Below, one piece after another: positions 7,813-14,231 of a stretch of DNA of 37,971 bases. Position numbers and translations under genes: made by a program. Numbering within the stretch: the first letter of the stretch is position 1; each line of letters opens with the position of its first letter. A model generated the notes under the pieces. That model ran no database searches and had not been told where the DNA came from. It worked only from the letters and a program-made list of their open reading frames with translations. This stretch comes from Comamonadaceae bacterium (lineage in GTDB: Bacteria; Pseudomonadota; Gammaproteobacteria; Burkholderiales; Burkholderiaceae_C), in assembly GCA_947460165.1 (NCBI GenBank), contig CANHKH010000002.1, forward strand, positions 1 to 37,971. The letters run 5' to 3'.

Positions 7813-8984
7813 GCTCCTGCCCTCGTTTTGGAGCTTGACCACTTGTAAATATTGTTGCGCTGCACCGCCGAGGAGCCGCCAATGATGGGCAGCAGCAAGG
7901 CGTCGCGCACATAGCGCTCGGCGTCGAAGTCTTTCACATAGCCGTAGGCGCCGTGTATGGTCTGGCCCTCCAGCGCAATGGTCTTGGCCGCTTCGGTGGC
8001 GAACAGCTTGGCCATGGAGGTCTCGACGCCGCAAGGGATGCGCTCGTTGGCCATCCAAGCTGCGTGGTAGAGCATGAGGCGGGCGCCGTGCAGCTGGGTC
8101 TTCATGTCAGCCAGCTTGTGCTGGATGGACTGGTAGTTCTCTATGGTTTTGCCGAATTGCCGCCTCTGGCGGGCATAGTCCCAGGCGTCGTCGAGCGCTG
8201 CGCGGGCAATGCCCACCGCGATGGCGGCCACCTCGAGCTTTTCAACATCGAGGCCAGAGCCGACGATCATCTTCCAGCCACGGTTCCAGCCCTCCTCGCC
8301 ACCCATCACTTGCTCAAACGGCACCTCGACATTGTCGAAGCTCACATCGGTGGTGGCCGCGCCGTGGGTGCCCAGGGTGTGGATGGGGGTGATGGTGACG
8401 CCAGGGGTGTCCGGCGGGATCATCACCATCGACAGGTTGTTGTAGCGCTCCTCTTCGGGGCCGGTGCGCACCAGGGCGTAAATGCAGTCGGAGATGGCCG
8501 AACCGGTGCAAAAGCGCTTGGCCCCGTTGATGCGCACCTTGCCGCCTGCCACCCGCTCGGCCCGCGTCTTGACGCTGGCCAGGTCGGCGCCGGTGTCGGG
8601 CTCGGTCCAGCCGTAGGAAAAAATCAACGAGCCGTCGACCACCTTGGGCAGCAGCCGGCGTTTTTGCTCCTCGGTCGCGCAGTCAACGATGTTCATGCCG
8701 GCGTAGCAAGCGCCCATGATGTAGGGGATGCCAACGGCCGAGCTGCGCCTAGAGAGCTCCTCGATCACCACCATGGTGGCCAGGATGTCGCGGCCAGCCC
8801 CACCATATTCCTCGGGCACAGTCAGGCCCAGCACGCCCAACTGGGCGAGCTTGTCGAAGACTTCGCGCGGGAAGTGGTTGTCGCGGTCCCAGCGCTGGGC
8901 CAGCGGGCGGGGCATTTCTTTGTCGACAAAGCGCTCGAGCAGGTCGCGCAGCTGTCGAATATTGTCCGGCTCAGTGAAATTCAT
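7809..8984 (-). CDS. Acyl-CoA dehydrogenase with isovaleryl-type catalytic base
   Basis: This 391-residue FAD-dependent acyl-CoA dehydrogenase introduces an alpha,beta double bond into a CoA thioester and passes electrons to ETF. The fold markers YGWTEPDTGADLAS, GAKRFCTGSAISD, RRQFGKTIENYQSIQ and IHGAYGYVKDFDAERYVRDA are in order. At the usual catalytic position before GSSAVQR there is a glycine (Gly369) instead of glutamate, while Glu248 in SGLDVEKL aligns with the Glu254 base of isovaleryl-CoA dehydrogenase. That suggests a branched or otherwise unusual acyl-CoA. AAGGG about 6 nt before the ATG supports the start. It follows the first crotonase by 42 nt and overlaps the mutase by 4 bp. Confidence 0.94.
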   Translation of the reverse strand: MNFTEPDNIRQLRDLLERFVDKEMPRPLAQRWDRDNHFPREVFDKLAQLGVLGLTVPEEYGGAGRDILATMVVIEELSRRSSAVGIPYIMGACYAGMNIVDCATEEQKRRLLPKVVDGSLIFSYGWTEPDTGADLASVKTRAERVAGGKVRINGAKRFCTGSAISDCIYALVRTGPEEERYNNLSMVMIPPDTPGVTITPIHTLGTHGAATTDVSFDNVEVPFEQVMGGEEGWNRGWKMIVGSGLDVEKLEVAAIAVGIARAALDDAWDYARQRRQFGKTIENYQSIQHKLADMKTQLHGARLMLYHAAWMANERIPCGVETSMAKLFATEAAKTIALEGQTIHGAYGYVKDFDAERYVRDALLLPIIGGSSAVQRNNIYKWSSSKTRAGA

Positions 8985-9026
8985 CGTTGCCCTTGTGAGT
9001 CGCTGCCCGAAGGTCTGGAGCGGCCA

Positions 9027-9857
9027 TCAGCGGCCGGTGAACACCGGCTTGCGCTTTTCTCGAAAAGCGTGGACCGCTTCTTGGTGGTCGGCGGTGACGT
9101 TGGACATGGCTTCATAGGCGATTGAGGCGTCCATGATGCTGCTGGCCAGTTGCTTGAGACCGATGTTGATGGACAGCTTGGTCCATTTGATGGCCTTGAT
9201 CGCACCGGCGGCCAGGGTGTCGGCAAACTGCGCCACCTGGGCGTCGAGCTCGGTCAGCGGCACCACGTGGTTGATCAAGCCCATGCCAGCGGCATCATGG
9301 GCCGACATCAGCTTGCCTGTCATCAGGTACTCCTTGGCGCGGGCGTAGCCGATCAGCTGGGGCCAGATGACCGCGCCGCCGTCGCCAGCGACCAGGCCGA
9401 CCGAGACATGCGGGTCGCCAATCTTGGCGCTGTCGGCGGCATAGATGATGTCGCAAAACAGCGCAATGGTGGCGCCCAGGCCGGTGGCATGGCCGTTGAG
9501 CTTGGCAATCACCGGCTTTTCGCAGTCCAACAGCGAAAAAACGATTTGCTTGGCCTCACGGGCGGTTTTTTCGAACGACGTGGGCTGGTCAATCATTTTC
9601 TGGAAGAAAGCCACGTCGCCGCCCGAGGAGAACGCCCGGCCGGCGCCGGTGAGCACCACGATGTCTGAATCCGGGTCATTGGAGGCGTCGGTAAAGACGC
9701 GGGCCAGCTCCTCGTGCATGAGCTCGTCGACCGCGTTGAGCGTGGCCGGCCGGTTCATGGTGATCTCAAGAATGCGGCCCCGCCGCGCAAAACTCAGGGT
9801 GTTGTAGGTTTCGAACTGCACGCCGCTTGACTCCAGTGTGTTTTGAGCCTCGATCAT
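9027..9857 (-). CDS. Crotonase-family enoyl-CoA hydratase/isomerase-like protein (first operon gene)
   Basis: This 276-residue crotonase-superfamily protein is the first gene of the acyl-CoA operon. It shows ITMNRPATLNAVDE, the oxyanion-hole segment AFSSGGDVAFF, and GHATGLGATIALFCDI followed by IGDPHVSVGLVAGDGG. The two classical hydratase glutamates appear to be Thr130 and His150, with Asp159 nearby in GDGG. It is therefore a crotonase of uncertain reaction. The ATG at 9857 was preferred over the TTG at 9881 used by the ORF track because the extra residues are not part of the fold and would reach toward the regulatory palindrome. It ends, like the other crotonase, in FREKRKPVFTGR. Confidence 0.9.
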   Translation of the reverse strand: MIEAQNTLESSGVQFETYNTLSFARRGRILEITMNRPATLNAVDELMHEELARVFTDASNDPDSDIVVLTGAGRAFSSGGDVAFFQKMIDQPTSFEKTAREAKQIVFSLLDCEKPVIAKLNGHATGLGATIALFCDIIYAADSAKIGDPHVSVGLVAGDGGAVIWPQLIGYARAKEYLMTGKLMSAHDAAGMGLINHVVPLTELDAQVAQFADTLAAGAIKAIKWTKLSINIGLKQLASSIMDASIAYEAMSNVTADHQEAVHAFREKRKPVFTGR

Positions 9858-9888
9858 GGCAAACAAGAGGCAAAGAATCAACAGTCAC

Positions 9889-9902
9889 TGAATGGCCATT
9901 CA
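9889..9902. promoter_or_regulatory. Perfect 14-bp palindrome, likely TetR operator
   Basis: TGAATGGCCATTCA is its own reverse complement and lies between the divergent crotonase (start 9857) and TetR (start 9949) genes. It is placed where a repressor could control both directions. The TGAATG/CATTCA half sites resemble those known for the TetR-family fatty-acid regulator FadR of Bacillus subtilis; the resemblance is suggestive only. A possible TAGAAT -10 element for tetR begins at 9917. Confidence 0.65.
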
Positions 9903-9948
9903 TTGGGATGAACCCTTAGAATTTCTGCACAAAAACAAGGACCCGAGC

Positions 9949-10599
9949 ATGATCTCCAGCGACAACGAAGCCGTCGACAAGCTCAATGCGCAAGGCCGCA
10001 GCCGCAAACGCTTGACGCGCGAGGAGCGTGCACCCGATGCGCGCGATCAAATCTTTGCTGCCGCGGCCAAGGTGGTGGGCGAGCACGGCTATGCTGCGGC
10101 CTCGATCACCCGCATCACCGAAGAGGCGGGCATGGCCCAAGGCACTTTCTACCTCTACTTTTCGTCGCGCCAGAGCCTGTTCGACGAACTGCTGCCCCAT
10201 GTGGGCAAGGACATGCTGCACTTTGTGGGCACTCGGGTGGCCGGTGCCCAGGACATTTTGGAGATGGAAGAGCGCGGCTTCAGAGCCTTCTTTGAATTTC
10301 TGGGCCCCAACCCGGGTTTTTTTCGCATCCTCAACGAGGCGGAGGTGGCCGCGCCCAAGGCGCATGAGGAGCACTTTAGGCGCACGGTCAGCCACTTTGT
10401 GCAGGCGCTGGAGCTGGCGTTGCAAGCTGGCCAAATCCGCAACTTCATGCGCAGTGAGATCGAAACCCTGGTCTATGTCCTGATGGCGGCGCGCAGCTAT
10501 CTGTACATGCGCTATGTCAAGGGTCAGGCGACCGGTGCGCGATTGCCCGAGGAAGTGATCAAGACCTACATGCGCCTGGTGCGCAGCGGTCTCAATTAG
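9949..10599 (+). CDS. TetR/AcrR-family transcriptional regulator
   Basis: This 216-residue regulator has a classic TetR DNA-binding domain: ARDQIFAAAAKVVGEHGY, then the helix-turn-helix around ASITRITEEAGMAQGTFYLYF (about residues 51-71), followed by a helical C-terminal ligand domain. The ATG at 9949 is preferred over the track's 9892 because AAGGA lies 7 nt upstream and because the earlier ATG sits inside the palindromic operator. It is transcribed divergently from the acyl-CoA operon and probably represses it until an acyl-CoA or acid ligand binds, in the manner of FadR- and PaaR-like TetR proteins. It converges on meaB with 6 bp between the stops. Confidence 0.92.
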   Translation: MISSDNEAVDKLNAQGRSRKRLTREERAPDARDQIFAAAAKVVGEHGYAAASITRITEEAGMAQGTFYLYFSSRQSLFDELLPHVGKDMLHFVGTRVAGAQDILEMEERGFRAFFEFLGPNPGFFRILNEAEVAAPKAHEEHFRRTVSHFVQALELALQAGQIRNFMRSEIETLVYVLMAARSYLYMRYVKGQATGARLPEEVIKTYMRLVRSGLN

Positions 10600-10605
10600 C
10601 TGCCG

Positions 10606-11616
10606 TCAACCGTTCGACAGCGCGCGGGCCAGCACTTGCTGCACCGCGCCTGAGAAATCTTGCTCGCCTTGCAGCAGGGCCTGGCCTATGGCCGCAAGCG
10701 CAGATTCGTCAAGCGCTGCGATGCGCCTCTGCAGCGCTTCACCGGCCATGGCGGCCAGGGTTTTTTGCAAGCGGCGCATGCGCTCTTGCGCCGGTGCGGG
10801 CACACGCGCTGCATGCACGGCATAGACCGCATCGAGCAATTGGGCGGCGCCCGCGCCTGTGCTGGCGGTCGTCGCGATCACCGGCGGCATGGCGGCACTG
10901 CCCAAATGGGCGGCGGCCTGCAATTGGCGGATCAGGCCCTGCGCGCCCGGCAGGTCGGACTTGTTGACCGCATAGACATCGGCCATCTCAAGCACGCCGG
11001 CCTTGATCATTTGCACTTCGTCGCCCATGCCAGGCGCACACACCAAGACCGTCAGTTGCGCCAGGCCACTGACCTCGGTCTCAGACTGACCAACGCCCAC
11101 CGTCTCAACAATGATCAGGTCTTTGCCAGCCGCATCAAGCACATCGACCACCCGCGACGCGGCCGCCGACAAGCCGCCCAGGTGACCGCGGGCGGCCAGG
11201 CTGCGCACAAACACGCCGCTGTCACCGGCCATGGCCAGCATGCGGATGCGGTCGCCCAGCACCGCCCCGCCGGTCAGCGGGCTAGAGGGGTCAACCGCCA
11301 CCACACCGACTTGCAAACCGCGCTGGCGCGCCTCGGTGATGCAGGCGGCAATCAGGGTGGATTTGCCGGCCCCCGGGGCGCCGGTAAAGCCGACCACCAC
11401 TGCCCGGCCCACCCGGGGGTAAATGGCTGCCAGCACCTGGGCCGCATCCTGCGTGTGCTCTTCGACCGCCGTGATGGCGCGGGCCAAAGCAGCGCGCTGG
11501 CCGTCGAGCGCCGCGCTCAGCCAAGCGGGAGCAAGGGCTGGTGGAGGCAAGGGAATGGGTGTGGTCAAAGTGCGGCGGATGTTAACAAGGGGTCCAGATG
11601 AGCCAGCTTGAGCCAC
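10606..11616 (-). CDS. meaB: MeaB-type GTPase, methylmalonyl-CoA mutase chaperone
   Basis: This protein of up to 336 residues is a G3E-family GTPase of the MeaB/ArgK group, which protects and reloads B12-dependent mutases. A Walker A motif GAPGAGKST (79-87) follows VVVGFTG; VAVDPSSPLTGGAVLGDRIRM, the switch segment IIVETVGVGQSE, and NKSDLPGA (base recognition) complete the GTPase. The start in the track is GTG at 11616; the first 30 or so residues are proline-rich and weakly constrained, so the true start could be later. It lies close to, but in a different transcript from, the mutase genes, and presumably serves that mutase. Confidence 0.93.
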   Translation of the reverse strand: MAQAGSSGPLVNIRRTLTTPIPLPPPALAPAWLSAALDGQRAALARAITAVEEHTQDAAQVLAAIYPRVGRAVVVGFTGAPGAGKSTLIAACITEARQRGLQVGVVAVDPSSPLTGGAVLGDRIRMLAMAGDSGVFVRSLAARGHLGGLSAAASRVVDVLDAAGKDLIIVETVGVGQSETEVSGLAQLTVLVCAPGMGDEVQMIKAGVLEMADVYAVNKSDLPGAQGLIRQLQAAAHLGSAAMPPVIATTASTGAGAAQLLDAVYAVHAARVPAPAQERMRRLQKTLAAMAGEALQRRIAALDESALAAIGQALLQGEQDFSGAVQQVLARALSNG

Positions 11617-11661
11617 TGTGCGTCAGGCCCTCTGCCTGTGCCCCAGCTTGGCCCTGTGTGC

Positions 11662-12597
11662 TTAAAACACCAGCACCAATCGGCCACGGGTGCCGCCCGC
11701 TTCGAGCCGGCGGTGCGCCTCACCCGCTTGCTCGGGGGCATAGGTGGCGGCCACGCGCAGCGTGATCACACCCTTGTGCACGTTCTGGCGCAATTGGTGC
11801 AACACATCGGCCCGGTGGTTGTATTGGCGCACCCAGGTGGCGTGGCAAACAATGCCGCGCTCTGGCATGGACCAGCCTCGCACCGTGGCAAAGCCGCCGC
11901 CATCGCGCACCGCGCCTATGGCTTGCTCGCATTGGTAAGAGCCATCGGCCAGGCCGTCCACACCATGGGGGGCGACCTGGCGAATTTGCGTGGCGATGTC
12001 CGCGCCTCGGGGCACCACCACATCGGCGCCTAAGGAGCGCACCAAGGCCTCATCGCTGGGCGAGGCGTCGGCAATGACGCGCAGGCCCGCTTGCTTGGCC
12101 AGCTGGATCACATAGCCACCGTAGCAGCCGGCGGCCCCGGTGACGGCCAAGGTCTGCCCCGGCTGGAGGGCCAACTGGTCCAGGGTTTGGCGGGCGGTCA
12201 GCCCGTTCATGGGCAAGGTGGCCGCTTCCACCAGGCTGACGCCCTCGGGAATGGGCGCCACTGCATCGGCCGACAAGACAATGCTTTCCCGGTAGGCCCC
12301 ATGGCTGCCCTGGTTGTCGACCATGGCCATCACCTGGTCGCCCACCGCCAAGTCTGTGGTGGTGCCGGGGCCGATGGCGTCGATCACGCCCGCCACATCC
12401 ATGCCTGGCACATGGGGCGCTGGGATGGCGCGCAAAGCCTGGGCGCGCGAGCCATTGCGCAGCAAGGTGTCGGTGGGGTTGACCGTGGCGGCATGCACGC
12501 GCACCCGCACCTGGCCCGCGCCGGGCTGGCCTTCGGGCAGGTCCAAGACTTGCAAAACCTCGGGTCCACCAAATTCAAAAAATCCTACGGCGCGCAT
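11662..12597 (-). CDS. MDR-family NADPH:quinone reductase-like (zinc-independent) oxidoreductase
   Basis: This 311-residue protein is a medium-chain dehydrogenase/reductase of the quinone oxidoreductase type. It has the GroES-like N-terminus with VNPTDTLLRNG and GMDVAGVIDAIG, and a nucleotide-binding GAAGCYGG (154-161). The catalytic and structural zinc cysteines of alcohol dehydrogenases are absent, so it probably reduces quinones or alpha,beta-unsaturated carbonyls with NADPH. The ATG at 12597 is preceded by AGGAG at good spacing; the longer ORF adds an unconserved leader. It is 45 nt upstream of meaB on the same strand, and diverges from the sulfatase cluster across a 272-bp gap. Confidence 0.88.
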   Translation of the reverse strand: MRAVGFFEFGGPEVLQVLDLPEGQPGAGQVRVRVHAATVNPTDTLLRNGSRAQALRAIPAPHVPGMDVAGVIDAIGPGTTTDLAVGDQVMAMVDNQGSHGAYRESIVLSADAVAPIPEGVSLVEAATLPMNGLTARQTLDQLALQPGQTLAVTGAAGCYGGYVIQLAKQAGLRVIADASPSDEALVRSLGADVVVPRGADIATQIRQVAPHGVDGLADGSYQCEQAIGAVRDGGGFATVRGWSMPERGIVCHATWVRQYNHRADVLHQLRQNVHKGVITLRVAATYAPEQAGEAHRRLEAGGTRGRLVLVF

Positions 12598-12844
12598 GGG
12601 CTGCTCCTGAATGTTCAAAAAGTGCGTTGGCAGTTCCATGCTTGTTCGGCATGCACTGCTCTCCACGCTGGTTGGCGGGCATGATAGGTCAAGCATGGCC
12701 TGCGGATGGGCCTGGCAGGGCTCGATCTGACGCGCACATGACGCTCGCGCTCTGTGCGCAACACAGGCGCGTTTGCGCGCTGAACCACGTGCATGGCCAT
12801 GGTGTAAACCCCATCGTGGGCCTGGCTGGAGTTGCTCTATTCTT

Positions 12845-12864
12845 ACAATACACTTGTGTACTGT
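12845..12864. promoter_or_regulatory. Interrupted palindrome over a candidate -10, upstream of the sulfatase cluster
   Basis: The sequence ACAATACACTTGTGTACTGT is an inverted repeat (ACA-n-TACAC-TT-GTGTA-n-TGT) with one mismatched pair. It overlaps a TACAAT hexamer at 12844-12849 and ends 5 nt before the ATG of the first cluster gene. Its position fits an operator that would block the promoter of the whole cluster. No convincing -35 box was found, and no regulator gene for it lies next to the cluster. The remainder of the 12598-12869 gap shows no gene. Confidence 0.4.
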
Positions 12865-12869
12865 TTGTC

Positions 12870-14231
12870 ATGTCGCTGCGCACCCTCATCACCCCTTTTG
12901 TCTCTGCGCACCTGTTGTCGCGCGAGCGCTTGCTGCGCCTGCGCGAGCGCGCCGAGGCGCGCCGCGTGGCCAAGGGCTTGCCGCATGTGCTGCTGTACTT
13001 TCACCAGGTGGACGATCCTTACAGCCATCTGGCAGCCCAGGCCTTGCAGGCCTTGGAGCAGCGTTACGCGCTGCGCATTGAGCCGCATTTGGTGGGCCCG
13101 CCCGCCGACGCGGCCGCGCCTGACCGAGCCAGGCTGGTGGCCTACAGCCGGCTGGACGCCCAGCGCCTGGCGCAGGTGCACGGCCTGAACTTTGAAGACC
13201 TTCAGCGTCAGCCGCCAGAGCACGCGGTGACTGCCACCTCTGTGGCCTTGCTCGATGCCATGGCCGATGGCAGTTTCACGGCCATGGCCAGCAGCTTGGG
13301 TGCCGCCCTGTGGTCGCCTGCGGTGCAGCCTGTGCGCCAGGCGCCATCAGGCCAACAGCTGCAGCGGCTGCAGCAGGCGCTGGACCAAGGGCAGCGACTG
13401 CGCGCGCGCCTGGGCCATTACCTGGGCGCCACTTTTTATTACGGCGGCGAGTGGTACTGGGGGGTCGATAGGTTGTACCACCTTGAAAAGCGCCTGCAGG
13501 CCCTGGCCAGCCAAGGCGGGGCGCAGCCGCAGGCCGGACAAAGCCCCACAGCGCTGGCCCAAACGCTGTTGTTCCCGCCTGATGACTGTGCCTTCCCCGC
13601 GCAGCCGCTGGTGGGCGCGCCTGACATTGACTTTTTCTTTTCGCTGCGCAGCCCGTACTCGGCCATTGTGGCGCCCAGGGTGTTTGAGCTGGCGCGCCGC
13701 ACGGGCGCCCGTGTCCACCTGCGCTATGTGTTGCCCATGGTCATGCGGGGCTTGGCGGTGCCCAAAGACAAGCGGCTTTACATCGCGCTCGATGCGGCGC
13801 GTGAGGCGCACGAGCGAGGCGTGCCCTTTGGCCGTTTGAACGACCCGGTGGGCCGGCCCACCGAGCGGGGCCTGAGCCTCATGCCCTGGGCTGAGCGCGC
13901 AGGCAAGGGCCAGGCTTATGTGCTGGCTTTCATGCACGGTGTCTGGGCCCAGGGTGTGGACGCGGGCTCTGACGCGGGCCTGCGCCGCATCGTCGAGCAG
14001 GCCGGGCTGCCGTGGGCACAGGCCCGCGCCGTGCTGCAAGAGGGCAGCAGCGGCGCTGACAGCTGGCGCAGCGTGGCCGAGGCCAACCGCCAAGCGCTGC
14101 TGGCCCTGGGGCTGTGGGGCGTGCCCTCGTTTCGGGTGGGCGATCTGGCCGTGTGGGGCCAAGACCGGCTGGGCATGGTGCAGACTGCGGTGTGCGCTCA
14201 GTCACAGTCTTCCCAGGAGGGCCTCTCATGA
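12870..14231 (+). CDS. Tandem GST-kappa/HCCA-isomerase-like (DsbA-fold) protein
   Basis: This 453-residue protein appears to contain two thioredoxin-fold DsbA-like domains of the 2-hydroxychromene-2-carboxylate isomerase/GST-kappa type. Domain 1 (about 38-212) begins LLYFHQVDDPYSHLAAQAL; domain 2 (about 253-440) begins IDFFFSLRSPYSAIVAPR and ends with the cis-proline region GLWGVPSFRVGD. Both carry the PYS motif where single-domain homologues have their catalytic serine; neither has a CxxC pair, so disulfide oxidation is unlikely. Glutathione-dependent isomerisation or conjugation is the best inference. The start is the ATG just after the candidate promoter, which drops an unconserved extension from the ORF. 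It overlaps the sulfatase by 4 bp. No signal peptide is seen. Confidence 0.8.
   Translation: MSLRTLITPFVSAHLLSRERLLRLRERAEARRVAKGLPHVLLYFHQVDDPYSHLAAQALQALEQRYALRIEPHLVGPPADAAAPDRARLVAYSRLDAQRLAQVHGLNFEDLQRQPPEHAVTATSVALLDAMADGSFTAMASSLGAALWSPAVQPVRQAPSGQQLQRLQQALDQGQRLRARLGHYLGATFYYGGEWYWGVDRLYHLEKRLQALASQGGAQPQAGQSPTALAQTLLFPPDDCAFPAQPLVGAPDIDFFFSLRSPYSAIVAPRVFELARRTGARVHLRYVLPMVMRGLAVPKDKRLYIALDAAREAHERGVPFGRLNDPVGRPTERGLSLMPWAERAGKGQAYVLAFMHGVWAQGVDAGSDAGLRRIVEQAGLPWAQARAVLQEGSSGADSWRSVAEANRQALLALGLWGVPSFRVGDLAVWGQDRLGMVQTAVCAQSQSSQEGLS

Noticed and set aside
7809-8984. Acyl-CoA dehydrogenase as an inactive paralogue because the usual Glu is missing
   Set aside because: Glu248 takes the alternative base position used by isovaleryl-CoA dehydrogenase.
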